Under the pieces are notes generated by a model. That model had not been told where the DNA came from and ran no database searches. It was given only the letters and a program-made list of their open reading frames with translations. The translations under genes and the position numbers were made by a program. A stretch of 64,000 bases of DNA from an uncultured Acidobacteriota bacterium. Its GTDB lineage: Bacteria; Acidobacteriota; Thermoanaerobaculia; Gp7-AA8. The DNA lies in NCBI GenBank assembly GCA_937870635.1, contig CALMZP010000032.1, forward strand, positions 1-64,000, in the 5' to 3' direction. The stretch's first letter is position 1. Each line of letters opens with the position of its first letter. Of the stretch, positions 44,089 to 53,001 are shown in pieces.

Positions 44089-44865
44089 TTAACCCAGGAT
44101 CTCTGCGAGCCCGCGCTGCCTGGCTTCCTGCAGCGCTCTGGTCAGGTCCGTCACTTCTCGATCCGACGCGGAGAGCGAGGCACGCAACTGCGACTCGTAC
44201 TGACGGCTCGCTTCGAGGCGGCGCGTGAGACGATCGAGCGACGCGGACAGCGTCGCGGCCACCGCGCGATTCTCCGCGAGCGATCGCGCCGTCCTGCTGC
44301 GGCTGGCCAGGAGAAGCTGCTGATCGGCCAGTGGCAGCTCCGCGCTGAAGTCGTACTGAAAATCATCGACCGCCTGCTGCTGCTCCGCGATCTTCGCCGT
44401 GAGGGGCTCCAGCTCGCGGCGGCAGGACTCGACCTGGAGCTCGAGATCGTCGCTGGCCTTCGACGCCGCGGCCACCTCTTCGTGCATCTTCCCGATGTCC
44501 TCCCGCAGCGTTTCGTGCAGAACGCGCACGGCGTCCTCCCGCACCTTCAACCTCTCCACTGCTGATGCAGTCTGATCGCGAAGCCTCTCGGTCATGTCCC
44601 TGACCTGCTGATCGTTCTCGTACCAGTCCGCGAACCGGACCGGACTCATGGCTGCTCCCGACGCCTTCTCACGCGGATCGAGGGTGGCGTAGGCCGCGTA
44701 GCCGTGCGCCGTGGTGTACCCGAAGTATGCCCACGCCACCGCGTCACAGAACGCGATTGAAAGAATGTTGACCGCCGCCAGAAGAAGCCACGTCTCTGTG
44801 ACGCCGTTGACGAGCTGATTCCCGTACGGCTTGAGCGTAAAGAGCCGGGAGAGAGTCCTGAGCAT
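44089..44865 (-). CDS. Membrane-anchored coiled-coil protein
   Basis: This protein has 258 residues. One hydrophobic segment lies near the N-terminus (TWLLLAAVNILSIAFCDAVAWAYFGY). From about residue 85 on it is a long coiled coil rich in Glu, Arg, Gln and Leu (RDMTERLRDQTASAVERLKVREDAVRVLHETLREDIGKMHEEVAAA). I do not recognise a family. The layout suggests a structural or scaffold role at the inner membrane. Confidence 0.6.
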   Translation of the reverse strand: MLRTLSRLFTLKPYGNQLVNGVTETWLLLAAVNILSIAFCDAVAWAYFGYTTAHGYAAYATLDPREKASGAAMSPVRFADWYENDQQVRDMTERLRDQTASAVERLKVREDAVRVLHETLREDIGKMHEEVAAASKASDDLELQVESCRRELEPLTAKIAEQQQAVDDFQYDFSAELPLADQQLLLASRSRTARSLAENRAVAATLSASLDRLTRRLEASRQYESQLRASLSASDREVTDLTRALQEARQRGLAEILG

Positions 44866-44910
44866 GTAAAGGCATTACGTTCGGGAGAGGGTTTGGTGGA
44901 CACCGAAACC

Positions 44911-45105
44911 TCATCCCGAGCGCAGCGAGGGATCTCCGGAAGCACCGTCATTCAACATTCAACATTGAACATTCAACATTGCCGTTTCTGTGGACAAAGA
45001 CCGAAATGTTGAATGTTCAATGCTCAATGTTGAATGTTGAATGTTGAATGACGGTGGGGACGTCCCTGCCCGTGGTACCGGAGATCCCTCGCTTCGCTCG
45101 GGATG
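44911..45105. repeat. Composite hairpin: TCATCCCGAGCG arms outside, heptamer arms inside
   Basis: TCATCCCGAGCGCAGCGAGG at 44911-44930 pairs with 45082-45105. Inside, the 7-mer ATTCAAC is repeated about four times (44949-44981) and faces about six copies of GTTGAAT (45005-45052). The loop is about 23 bases. The order of the two parts is reversed relative to the units at 5012 and 49223. Confidence 0.8.
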
Positions 45106-45158
45106 TACACCACGCCCCCCCTCCCCGCGTATTACCCGGCGAAGGAGATCGCAGCCCC

Positions 45159-46064
45159 ATGACTTTCACTCGTACAGCCCTGATCCTGAGCCTGGCCATC
45201 AGTCTCGCCGCCGCCACCGCCTCGGCCCAGGAAACCGCCACAGCCCCCGTAGTCACCACATCCACCTCGCCGGCTCCGGCCACGGCGACCGCCGCGCCGG
45301 CCCAGGCCGAGGAGTCCGCGAGCGACCGCGAGCAGATCTCCGCCGACTTCAACGCGATCATCAACCGCCACCCAGAGAAGCTCGAGCGAGTCCTCGCCAA
45401 CGAGCCGATGCTGCTCCTCAACGACTCATTCCTCGCAGGCTATCCCGACCTCGCCGCGTTCGTCGCCGAGCACCCGGAGATCCGTCGGAACCCTCATTAC
45501 TACACGCGCAACTTCCAGCAGGCCGTCATTCACCGTGAGGACCCGGCTGAAGAAGCCGTCGAGGCGATGATCATCATGGCCACGTTCGCTCTCATCGCCT
45601 TCGCCCTGGCCTGGCTGGTCCGGACGATCATCGAGCAGAAGCGCTGGAACCGCCTTTCCCGCCAGCAGACCGAGGTGCATAACAAGATCCTGGATCGGTT
45701 CAGCTCGAGTGAGGAGCTGCTCGCCTACATCAAGACCCCGGCGGGCACGAAATTCCTCGAGTCCGCGCCGATTCCGCTGCACGCGGAACGCGCCCCTTCG
45801 ACCAGCCCATACAGCCGGATCCTCTGGTCCATCCAGGTCGGCGTGGTCATCGCGGCCGGCGGCCTGGGCATGCTCCTCGTGGGTGTCAGACACGGCGGCT
45901 CTCCGGGCAGCGGGTTCTTCGCGCTCGGCGCCATCGCCTTCTGCGTCGGCGGCGGGTTCATCGCCTCGGCCCTCATCTCGCTCTTCCTCACGCGCCGCCT
46001 CTCCGCGTGGGACGACCGGGGAGCCGCCGAAAATCGACTCAACGACTCGGGACTGGTGAGATGA
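45159..46064 (+). CDS. Membrane protein of an ECF sigma operon
   Basis: This protein has 301 residues: signal peptide (LILSLAISLAAATASAQ), Ala/Thr/Pro linker, a periplasmic part with IINRHPEKLERVLANEPMLLLNDSFLAGYPDLAAFVAEHPEIRRNP, a helix (AMIIMATFALIAFALAWLVRTII), a cytoplasmic part, and two more helices at the C-terminus. It overlaps the sigma factor start by 4 bp (ATGA). Its position suggests a sensor or regulator in the sigma/anti-sigma circuit. I start it at 45159, with GAAGGAG at 45141-45147. Confidence 0.65.
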   Translation: MTFTRTALILSLAISLAAATASAQETATAPVVTTSTSPAPATATAAPAQAEESASDREQISADFNAIINRHPEKLERVLANEPMLLLNDSFLAGYPDLAAFVAEHPEIRRNPHYYTRNFQQAVIHREDPAEEAVEAMIIMATFALIAFALAWLVRTIIEQKRWNRLSRQQTEVHNKILDRFSSSEELLAYIKTPAGTKFLESAPIPLHAERAPSTSPYSRILWSIQVGVVIAAGGLGMLLVGVRHGGSPGSGFFALGAIAFCVGGGFIASALISLFLTRRLSAWDDRGAAENRLNDSGLVR

Positions 46065-46651
46065 TCGACACGATGAGCCTTTCCCTCGTGATGGGAACCG
46101 GGGCGGTGCCGTCGAGCCGCGAGCTCGACGGCACCGCCGCGTTGATGAGCGAAGACGAGTTCCGGGCGTTTTACGAACGGACCGCGCGCCCGCTCTGGTC
46201 CTACCTCTCCCGCATTACGGGCGACCGTCAGCAGGCTGATGATCTCGTTCAGGAAGCGTTCTATCGTTTCTACCGCGCCGGTGCCCGTCACGAAAATGAA
46301 GCGCATCGCCGCAACTCGCTGTTCCAGATCGCAACGAACCTCGTGCGCGATGCGGCGCGGCGGCGCAAGGGTGTCGAAGAGGTCGCGATCGACGACGATC
46401 CTCTGGTCGGATTCGTTCCGCAGAGCGAGGCACCGAGTCCCGAGCGCGATACCGCCGTGCGGACCGATGTTGCACGAGCGATGCAGAAACTCGAGGCCTC
46501 GCAGCGCGAACTTATCTGGCTTGCGTACGCTCAGGGTGCCTCACACGAAGAAATCGCCTCCGTCCTCGGCGTACGCGCGATCAGTGTGCGCACGCTGTTG
46601 TTCCGCGCGCGGAAGAAGCTGGCCGTGCTGCTCGAAGGGAAAGAACAATGA
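46061..46651 (+). CDS. ECF RNA polymerase sigma factor
   Basis: This sigma-70 family factor has 196 residues. Region 2 is ARPLWSYLSRITGDRQQADDLVQEAFYRFYR and region 4 is RELIWLAYAQGASHEEIASVLGVRAISVRTLLFRARKKL. Both ends overlap neighbours by ATGA (the membrane protein before, the anti-sigma after), so the three are coupled. The target promoters are unknown. Confidence 0.92.
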   Translation: MIDTMSLSLVMGTGAVPSSRELDGTAALMSEDEFRAFYERTARPLWSYLSRITGDRQQADDLVQEAFYRFYRAGARHENEAHRRNSLFQIATNLVRDAARRRKGVEEVAIDDDPLVGFVPQSEAPSPERDTAVRTDVARAMQKLEASQRELIWLAYAQGASHEEIASVLGVRAISVRTLLFRARKKLAVLLEGKEQ

Positions 46652-47097
46652 GCGCCGTCCGCTGCCCTCTCGAAGACGAACTGCTCGACGCCCTCGGGCG
46701 TGGCTACGTCAACGCGGAGCTCGCGGCGCACGTCGCCGGATGCTCCTCCTGCAGTGAACTGCAGCTCGTTGCGGGCGCGCTCCTCTATGAGCACGCAACC
46801 GCGGTGAGCGAAGCGCCGATGCCGACCGCCGGAACGGTGTGGTGGAGAATGCAGATCCGTCATCGCCATGAAGTCCAGGCCGCGGCGCGGCGATCGCTGT
46901 TCGTCGGGCAGGCTGCCACGCTGGTGATCTCGCTGATCCTGGTCGGCGCATTCTTCGGTGTGGAGCTGACGGTCGGACTACGCGAGATCGTCGCGGCTGT
47001 CCGGCTCAGCACACCGTTGATGGTGACCGTCGGCGCATGGCTGCTCCTCCTCCTGGTCGCGCCGATCGCGGGTTACGTGGCGATTCGACAGAAATAG
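46648..47097 (+). CDS. Anti-sigma factor with zinc-binding ZAS motif
   Basis: This protein has 149 residues. The N-terminus holds an H-x3-C-x2-C motif (AAHVAGCSSCSEL), as in ZAS anti-sigma factors. Two membrane helices follow (VGQAATLVISLILVGAFFGVEL and LMVTVGAWLLLLLVAPIAGYV). It should hold the preceding sigma factor at the membrane until a signal, perhaps redox, releases it. Confidence 0.85.
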   Translation: MSAVRCPLEDELLDALGRGYVNAELAAHVAGCSSCSELQLVAGALLYEHATAVSEAPMPTAGTVWWRMQIRHRHEVQAAARRSLFVGQAATLVISLILVGAFFGVELTVGLREIVAAVRLSTPLMVTVGAWLLLLLVAPIAGYVAIRQK

Positions 47098-47138
47098 ACT
47101 TATAGTCGCCGGTACATCGAACATTCAGGAGGGATCCC

Positions 47139-47252
47139 ATGAACCGACATGGTCAGGCTCTGTCCGCGTGTGTCCTCGTCCTCCTCGTCGCGATCCCGGC
47201 CGCTGCCGACTGCAAGCCCGTCGTCGCTGGTCCTCCCCGCACCAAGCACTAA
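47139..47252 (+). CDS. Very small exported peptide (37 residues)
   Basis: A strong CAGGAGGG site precedes ATG, then a Sec-type signal (ALSACVLVLLVAIPAAAD) and a short tail CKPVVAGPPRTKH. The end overlaps the AGCAC-type heptamer repeat, so the original protein may have been longer. No family is recognised. Confidence 0.4.
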   Translation: MNRHGQALSACVLVLLVAIPAAADCKPVVAGPPRTKH

Positions 47253-47337
47253 GCACATGCAGGAGTGACCGTACGCACGCGGTGATGTGCCGGACGCGCG
47301 ATCCAATGCCCGTTTTGCTTCAGGAAACGGGAGGGTC

Positions 47338-49218
47338 ATGAGTCGAGTTCTTCTCACCAGTGTCTGCCGTCCGCTCGGCGAACGGTATGGCGATGCGCCC
47401 AGCGTCGGTTACGAGCTTCTCTTCGGTCAGGTCACGAGGAACCAGGGACTTTTCAGCCCGCGCGCCACGCACGTGCAGTTCGGGCTCGAGTACATCGCCG
47501 AGAACCTCCAGGCGCCCGCGATCGTGCTGCACTATCCGAGCAAGCGGGAGCTGATCCGCGAGCTCGAGAACGAACCTGATTTCGTCGGAGTCTCGTTCAT
47601 CCTTTCGACATTCCATCGGATGAAAGAGGTCGTCTCTCTCATCCGGAAGCACTCACCCGCATCGCACATCGTCCTCGGCGGATACGGAACCGTTCTGTCG
47701 GACGAAGAACTGAAGCCGTGGTCGGATTCCATCTGCCGCGAAGAAGGGGCCGCATTCATGCAGCGTCTCCTCGGCGAAGACGTGCGGCCGCAGCGGCATC
47801 CGGTCGTGGTGAGCCGTCTTCGAGTATTCGGCCGCGAGGCCTCGCGCACGGGGATGGTGTTCGGCGGGCTGGGCTGCCCCAATGGGTGCGACTTCTGCTG
47901 CACGTCGCACTTTTTCAAACGCAAGCACATCCGCCTGCTCGACACCGGCGCTGATCTCTATCGCGTGATCGAGCGGTATCAGCAGATCGAGACCGGGATG
48001 TCCGTGGTGATCCTGGACGAGGATTTTCTGCTCAATCGAAAGAGGGCGATGCAACTCCGCGACTGCGTGGTGGAGGGTGGCCGTGCGGTCTCGATCTTCG
48101 CGTTCGCGAGCATCAAGGCCATCAGCCAGTACACCGTCACGGAGATTCTCGAGATGGGGATCGACGGCCTGTGGATCGGATACGAAGGGACGCGCTCGGG
48201 GTATGCCAAGCAGGCGGGCCGGCCGGTGGACGAGCTGTTTCGCGAGCTGCGCGCCCACGGGATCAGCGTGCTGGCGTCGATGATCGTCGGCCTTCCCTAT
48301 CAGACGCCGGAGATCATCGAAGAGGAGTTACAGGGCCTTCTCGATCTTCATCCCGTGCTCTCGCAGTTCCTCATCTACGGCCCGACTCCGGGCACGCCGT
48401 TCTACGAACAGATCATGAGTGAAGGACGGCTGCACCGGGAGCTGGTCGACGATCGCGAGAAGTACTACCGCAACTGCACGGGCTTCCGGGCGATGGTTCA
48501 CCATCCGACGATGACCGCGGCGCAGATCGAAGCATCGCAGGCACACTGCTTCGAGGAAGATCTGCGGCGGCTGGGGCCTTCGATGTTCCGTTCGATCGAG
48601 ACGTGGCTCAATGGATATGAGCGTCTCGCGGATTCGGACAATCCGACGCTGCGCCTGAAGCGGGAGCGCTTCGCGTCAGAGATCCGGAGCGCCTATCCGG
48701 TGTTCCTTGCCGGCAAGGTGCTGGCAGGTGGCGCGGACACTCGCCGCCGTCTGGCGGAGCTCGAGCGCAGGGTCCACGCGGCGATCGGCGCGCCCACGAT
48801 GAGCGAGCGCCTCTCGTCGGTTGCGGCCGTCGGTCTCGCCGCGTGGACGGGCATCACGCTGCGTCTCGGGCTCTTTCAGCATCCGAAGCTCATCAGGCGT
48901 ACGTTCCGTCTTCCCGACGAGTCGCTGCCCGCGCGCATGTGGCGGAGGCTGAGCGGGGAGGATGAAAGCGGGCATCGTGTCGAGGTGGAGCTTCGTTCCG
49001 AATCGACAGTGTGGGTTTCCGTTGCCGGAAAGCTGAGCGTCGAAGGCGCAGAGCGGCTGGCCGCCGATCTGGTGAGGAATCTCCGGAGGCGCAAGGAGCG
49101 CCTGGTGCTCGACCTCGAGCGGCTCGTGCAGACGGAGACCGAAGCGCTGGAACGAATGGCGGAAGAGCTGCGGACCTACTCGGATCGAGTGAACATTCTG
49201 TCGCCCCTGGCGGTGTGA
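47338..49218 (+). CDS. B12-binding-type radical SAM protein
   Basis: This protein has 626 residues. An N-terminal cobalamin-binding-like part (HYPSKRELIRELENEPDFVGVSFILSTFHRMKEVVSLIR...HIVLGGYG) precedes the radical SAM domain with CPNGCDFC (C-x3-C-x2-C) near residue 180 and GSD-like strands. A C-terminal part of about 120 residues (VSVAGKLSVEGAERLAADLVRNLRRRKERLVLDLERLVQT) resembles a STAS-like fold. The ATG at 47338 has a GGGAGGG site. It may modify lipids or cofactors; the substrate is unknown. Confidence 0.85.
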   Translation: MSRVLLTSVCRPLGERYGDAPSVGYELLFGQVTRNQGLFSPRATHVQFGLEYIAENLQAPAIVLHYPSKRELIRELENEPDFVGVSFILSTFHRMKEVVSLIRKHSPASHIVLGGYGTVLSDEELKPWSDSICREEGAAFMQRLLGEDVRPQRHPVVVSRLRVFGREASRTGMVFGGLGCPNGCDFCCTSHFFKRKHIRLLDTGADLYRVIERYQQIETGMSVVILDEDFLLNRKRAMQLRDCVVEGGRAVSIFAFASIKAISQYTVTEILEMGIDGLWIGYEGTRSGYAKQAGRPVDELFRELRAHGISVLASMIVGLPYQTPEIIEEELQGLLDLHPVLSQFLIYGPTPGTPFYEQIMSEGRLHRELVDDREKYYRNCTGFRAMVHHPTMTAAQIEASQAHCFEEDLRRLGPSMFRSIETWLNGYERLADSDNPTLRLKRERFASEIRSAYPVFLAGKVLAGGADTRRRLAELERRVHAAIGAPTMSERLSSVAAVGLAAWTGITLRLGLFQHPKLIRRTFRLPDESLPARMWRRLSGEDESGHRVEVELRSESTVWVSVAGKLSVEGAERLAADLVRNLRRRKERLVLDLERLVQTETEALERMAEELRTYSDRVNILSPLAV

Positions 49219-49222
49219 TTCG

Positions 49223-49406
49223 GGGTGCTGAGTGCTTGGTGCTGCGTAGCCAGTGCTGTCATCCCGAGCGTAGCGAGGGATCTGGGGGAGCGGGGGCGCG
49301 AGGCCTGATTTTCGCGCCCCCTTCACGCCCAGGTCCTCGCTACGCAGGGATGACAGTGTTCCCCAGCACGCAGTACCCAGCACGCAGCACCAAGCACCAA
49401 GCACAT
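49223..49406. repeat. Composite hairpin: heptamer arms outside, TCATCCCGAGCG arms inside
   Basis: Heptamers of the type GTGCTGA/GTGCTTG (about five, 49225-49258) face CAGCACG/CAGCACC (about six, 49362-49403). Inside, GTCATCCCGAGCGTAGCGAG (49259-49278) pairs with the GTCCTCGCTACGCAGGGATGAC region. A further inner arm pairs GGGGGCGCGA with TCGCGCCCCC. Confidence 0.82.
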
Positions 49407-49422
49407 AGGTACAATCCGCACC

Positions 49423-51108
49423 ATGAAAAGACTTCTGGGCGTCGCACTCGTTCTCGCTTGCAGCATTCCTGTTCTCGCTCAGCGGAAGGCGCCGTTCTCC
49501 GTCGTCGAGGCAACGATTCCCGAGATGCAGGAAGCGTTGCGCAGCGGACGCGTGACGTCGCGCGAGCTGGTCACGCAGTCGCTCATACGTATTGCGATGT
49601 ATGAGGATCAGCTCAACGCGGTGATGACCGTGAACCGGAAGGCGCTCGAGGAGGCCGACCGCCTCGACCGCGAGCGCGCGGCAGGCAAAGTGCGCGGGCC
49701 GCTGCACGGGATTCCCGTCGCCCTGAAGGACAACATCAACACGACCGACATGCCGACGACCGGCGGCGCGCTGGCGTTTGCCGGGCTCCTTCCGCCCTAC
49801 GACGCAACGGTCACGAAGAATTTGCGCGAGGGCGGCGCGATCATCCTCGCCAAGACGGGGATGACCGAGCTGGCGAACTGGATTTCATCGCGTCCGATGC
49901 CGACCAACTACAACTCGATGCACGGCTACGCGTTCAACCCGTACGACGCGCGGCGCGATCCGCGGGAAGCGACGCGCGACGGCCGTCCGGTACTGGCAAC
50001 GGGCGGCTCGAGCTCCGGTGTGGGTACCGCGGTCAGCTTCTGGGCCGGCAACGTCGGCACCGAAACCTCCGGGTCGATCCTGAGCCCGTCGAACCAGAAC
50101 ATGCTGGCCGGCATCAAACCGACCGTGGGGCGCGTGAGCCGTTACGGCGTCATTCCCATTACTGCCGATCAGGACACACCCGGCCCGATGGCCCGTACGG
50201 TGAAGGATGCCGCGATCGTGCTCGGCGTGCTCGAGGGATCGTCGCCCGACCCGAACGATCCGGCCACGTCGAAGTGCATGCCTCCGCCGAACCGCGACTA
50301 CACCGTCTATCTGAGGAAGGATGGACTCAAAGGCGCGCGGATCGGCATCCCCCGCGCCTTCTATTACGACAAGTTCACGCCTCCCGGTGCCGACCGGCCC
50401 CGCGGCGGACTCAATGACGACCAGCTCAAGTCGATGAACGAGGCCATCGCCGTGATGAAGGCGCAGGGGGCGACGATCGTCGATCCGGCCAACATCCCCA
50501 GCGTGATCGACACGAACCCCGACAACAACTATCTCCTCTGGGGCATCTGCACGACGATGGATGACCTGAAGGAGCGGAAGTGCTCGATCGACTTCGCGTA
50601 CGGAATGGAGCGTGACTTCAACGCGTGGCTCAAGTCGCTGGGCGATGCGGCTCCGGTGAAGACGCTCGCCGAACTGCGCGAGTGGAACGAGGAGCACGAG
50701 AAGATGGGCACGCTGAAGTATGGCCAGGGGATCCTCGACTTCTCGAGCGCGATGGACCAGGAGATCTTCAAGGCCCGTTACGAAGCCGACCGCGCCCGCG
50801 ACATCTATCTCGCCGGAACGCACGGCATCGACGCAGTGATGAAGAAAGAGAAGCTCGATGCCCTCATCTTCCCCGCGGGCTTCGGCGCGGCCATCGGCGC
50901 ACGGCCGGGATATCCGACGGTGATCGTTCCGTACGGCATGGTTCCGAACGCGCCGACGCCGGCGTTCCCGGAGTCATTCAAGGCAAAGCCTGCGCCTTTC
51001 GGTGTCAGCTTCACGGGCATGGCCTGCAGCGAGCCGGCGCTGCTCAAGCTCGCTTACGCCTTCGAGCAGGCCACGAAGAAGAGGGTGCCGCCGCCTGATT
51101 TTCCGTAG
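49423..51108 (+). CDS. Exported amidase (amidase-signature family)
   Basis: This protein has 561 residues and a signal peptide (LLGVALVLACSIPVLAQ). The Ser-cisSer-Lys triad is visible: Lys in IPVALKDNINT, cis-Ser in ATGGSSSGVG and nucleophile in GTETSGSILSPS. It hydrolyses an amide in the periplasm; relatives include bacterial glutamyl amidotransferase-A-like and peptide amidases. It ends at a perfect 51-bp inverted repeat whose first base is the last base of the stop codon. Confidence 0.9.
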   Translation: MKRLLGVALVLACSIPVLAQRKAPFSVVEATIPEMQEALRSGRVTSRELVTQSLIRIAMYEDQLNAVMTVNRKALEEADRLDRERAAGKVRGPLHGIPVALKDNINTTDMPTTGGALAFAGLLPPYDATVTKNLREGGAIILAKTGMTELANWISSRPMPTNYNSMHGYAFNPYDARRDPREATRDGRPVLATGGSSSGVGTAVSFWAGNVGTETSGSILSPSNQNMLAGIKPTVGRVSRYGVIPITADQDTPGPMARTVKDAAIVLGVLEGSSPDPNDPATSKCMPPPNRDYTVYLRKDGLKGARIGIPRAFYYDKFTPPGADRPRGGLNDDQLKSMNEAIAVMKAQGATIVDPANIPSVIDTNPDNNYLLWGICTTMDDLKERKCSIDFAYGMERDFNAWLKSLGDAAPVKTLAELREWNEEHEKMGTLKYGQGILDFSSAMDQEIFKARYEADRARDIYLAGTHGIDAVMKKEKLDALIFPAGFGAAIGARPGYPTVIVPYGMVPNAPTPAFPESFKAKPAPFGVSFTGMACSEPALLKLAYAFEQATKKRVPPPDFP

Positions 51109-51237
51109 GCTGTTTTGAGGGTCACGTCTGCACTTGGCACTTTCTCTCCGGTGAGTAGAGAGCGGGAGGTTGGCCCGGTGGGCTTACTACTCACCGGAGA
51201 GAAAGTGCCAAGTGCAGACGTGACCCTCAAAACAGCC
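51108..51237. repeat. Perfect 51-bp inverted repeat with 28-nt loop
   Basis: Bases 51108-51158 and 51187-51237 are perfectly complementary; the loop is 51159-51186. The arms contain GGGTCACGTCTG and CACTTTCTCTCCGG. A second hairpin with an equally long loop and a related motif is at 54100-54201. No transposase is present. Confidence 0.95.
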
Positions 51238-51245
51238 CACTGGCA

Positions 51246-51280
51246 ACTTTGTTGCACAAAGTACTTCGTGGCGATACTAT
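51246..51280 (+). promoter_or_regulatory. Promoter and operator of the regulator operon
   Basis: TTGCAC (51252-51257) and TACTAT (51275-51280) are 17 bp apart. Over them lies ACTTT-N7-AAAGTACTT (51246-51266), shared with 52253-52273. Transcription from here would begin at about 51287-51288, exactly at a GTG codon, and the ATG at 51279 would lie in the -10 box. Confidence 0.6.
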
Positions 51281-51287
51281 GGAACCT

Positions 51288-51881
51288 GTGAGCAGCCCCG
51301 CACCCGATTCGATTCACGAGCGCGCGATCGCCGACCTCCGCTATATCCGATCGGCCGTCGAGAACGCGGGCTCCTTCACGGCGGTGTCGGGTGTCGGCGG
51401 CGTTGCCCTGGGTGCGGTCGGACTGGTGGCGGCGATGATCGCTGCCACCGAGACCAGCACTCCCAGCCGCTGGCTCACCGTGTGGCTCATCGCCGCCGTC
51501 GTGGCGTGCGCGATCGGAGCCGCGGCGATGGCCCGCAAGGCCCGTCGGGCCGGCGCGTCGCTCGTTTCCGCTCCGGCCCGGCGATTCGCTCTGGCCTTCT
51601 TTCCCGCGATCGGCGCGGCCGCCATGCTGACCGCAGCGCTGGTCGGCCACGGGTTGTTCGATGTGCTCCCGGGGTTGTGGCTACTGCTGTATGGAGTCGC
51701 CGTATCGGCCGGCGGCGCGCTTTCCGTCCGCGTCGTTCCGTTCATGGGCGTGGGACTCCTGGTCATCGGAGCGCTGGCTCTCTTCGTTCCGTTCCAGACG
51801 GCGAACCTTCTCCTGGGGATCGGTTTCGGTGTCGTGCAGATCGCAGGAGGCGTTGTCATCATGAGGAGGTATGGTGGCTAA
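51288..51881 (+). CDS. Membrane protein encoded with a winged-helix regulator
   Basis: This protein has 197 residues: a short hydrophilic start (SIHERAIADLRYIRSAVENAGSF), then about six helices in three pairs (VGGVALGAVGLVAAMIAA and following). It overlaps the next gene, a small regulator, by 11 bp. The pair of a membrane protein with this start and an HTH gene is a recurrent arrangement. I favour the leaderless GTG at 51288; the ATG at 51279 is in frame. Confidence 0.65.
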   Translation: MSSPAPDSIHERAIADLRYIRSAVENAGSFTAVSGVGGVALGAVGLVAAMIAATETSTPSRWLTVWLIAAVVACAIGAAAMARKARRAGASLVSAPARRFALAFFPAIGAAAMLTAALVGHGLFDVLPGLWLLLYGVAVSAGGALSVRVVPFMGVGLLVIGALALFVPFQTANLLLGIGFGVVQIAGGVVIMRRYGG

Positions 51882-52236
51882 ACCGCTCAAGAAAACTGGA
51901 ACTGTCGACGCCAGGCCGCGTCCGCACAACCGAACCGGCGATTCGACCCGCGAGCTCGACCGGCTCATCCATGAGCGCCTGCGTCTGGGCATCGTTTCCG
52001 CGCTGGCGGTCAACGAATCGCTCTCCTTCACCGATCTCCGGACCATGCTGGACACGACGGATGGCAACCTGAGCGTCCACGCGCGGAAGCTGGAGGAGGC
52101 GGGGTACATCCACTGTGCGAAGACCTTCGAAGGGCGGCTGCCTCGCACGGCCTACAAGCTCACCGCGACGGGACGCAAAGCGCTGGAGCGTTATCTCAAT
52201 CACATGGAGGCGCTGATCCATGCCATGCGCCGCTGA
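51871..52236 (+). CDS. Winged-helix transcriptional regulator
   Basis: This regulator has 121 residues: ERLRLGIVSALAVNESLSFTDLRTMLDTTDGNLSVHARKLEEAGYIHCAKTFEGRLPRTAYKLTATGRKALERYL is a MarR/ArsR-like winged helix (HTH_34/HTH_27 type). A GAGGAGG site precedes the ATG. The shared ACTTT-N7-AAAGTACTT element at its own promoter and at the start of the next gene is its most likely binding site. Confidence 0.82.
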   Translation: MVAKPLKKTGTVDARPRPHNRTGDSTRELDRLIHERLRLGIVSALAVNESLSFTDLRTMLDTTDGNLSVHARKLEEAGYIHCAKTFEGRLPRTAYKLTATGRKALERYLNHMEALIHAMRR

Positions 52237-52252
52237 TTTTTTTTGCGAGGTT

Positions 52253-52273
52253 ACTTTATGACACAAAGTACTT
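52253..52273 (+). promoter_or_regulatory. Second copy of the ACTTT-N7-AAAGTACTT element
   Basis: ACTTT at 52253-52257, seven bases, AAAGT at 52265-52269 and ACTT after it repeat the element at 51246-51266 almost base for base. It overlaps the uppS-like start codon (52258), so a bound protein could control this gene too. Confidence 0.55.
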
Positions 52274-53001
52274 TCCACGTAGCAATCATCATGGACGGCA
52301 ACGGCCGCTGGGCCACTGAGCGCGGCCTCTCCCGCACCGCCGGCCATCGCGCCGGCGCCGATGCCGTCCGCCGCATCGTCGAAGCCGCACCGGCCGCAGG
52401 CATCGACCTTCTCACTCTGTACGCATTCTCCTCCGACAACTGGAAACGGCCCCCCTTGGAGGTCGAAGCGCTGATGTCACTCTTTCAGCGTTTCCTCTCC
52501 GCAGAAACGGCGCGCTGCGTCGAATCGGGTGTCCGCCTGAACATCATCGGCCGGCGCGACCGCCTCACACCCACCCTGGTCCGTCTCATCGAATCCGCTG
52601 AAGACGCGACGCGGCACTGCGAGCGGCTGCGGCTGCGCATTGCCATCGATTACTCGTCGCGCGACGCCATCGCCCGCGCCACGTGCACACTCTGCTCCGA
52701 GGACGAGAGTAGTGGAGCCGCGGGCGATCACGCCCGCCGTTTCCGCCAGCGCCTCTCCCTCGCCATCAACGCCGACAGCACCGTCGAAGACGTTGATCTT
52801 CTCATCCGCACGGGCCGCGAGAAGCGCCTCAGCGACTTTCTCCTGTTCGAGGCCGCCTATGCGGAGCTGCATTTCAGCGACCGCCTCTGGCCCGACTTTG
52901 CCGGTGACGATCTGATGCTTGCCATCGACGAGTTCCACCGGCGCGATCGCCGTTTCGGCCTGGTCCAGCCGGCGATGGAAAGCATCCCGTGTACGACATA
53001 A
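52258..53001 (+). CDS. uppS: Cis-prenyltransferase (UppS-like)
   Basis: This prenyl diphosphate synthase has 247 residues. [13 protein letters not shown] carries the catalytic Asp, [10 protein letters not shown] the substrate loop, and [29 protein letters not shown] the C-terminal motif. It makes a long cis-polyprenyl diphosphate. The partner gene encodes a geranylgeranyl-reductase-like enzyme, so the pair may make a reduced polyprenol or lipid. Residues about 152-162 ([11 protein letters not shown]) are encoded by a GC-rich palindrome (52713-52738) inserted in frame. GAGG precedes the ATG by 7 bases. Confidence 0.85.
   Translation: MTQSTFHVAIIMDGNGRWATERGLSRTAGHRAGADAVRRIVEAAPAAGIDLLTLYAFSSDNWKRPPLEVEALMSLFQRFLSAETARCVESGVRLNIIGRRDRLTPTLVRLIESAEDATRHCERLRLRIAIDYSSRDAIARATCTLCSEDESSGAAGDHARRFRQRLSLAINADSTVEDVDLLIRTGREKRLSDFLLFEAAYAELHFSDRLWPDFAGDDLMLAIDEFHRRDRRFGLVQPAMESIPCTT
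52713..52738. repeat. GC-rich palindrome inside the uppS-like gene
   Basis: TGGAGCCGCGGGCGATCACG, followed by CCCGCC, matches the palindromes near 44066 and 58922. It lies in a loop region of the UppS fold and adds about nine in-frame codons. Confidence 0.75.
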
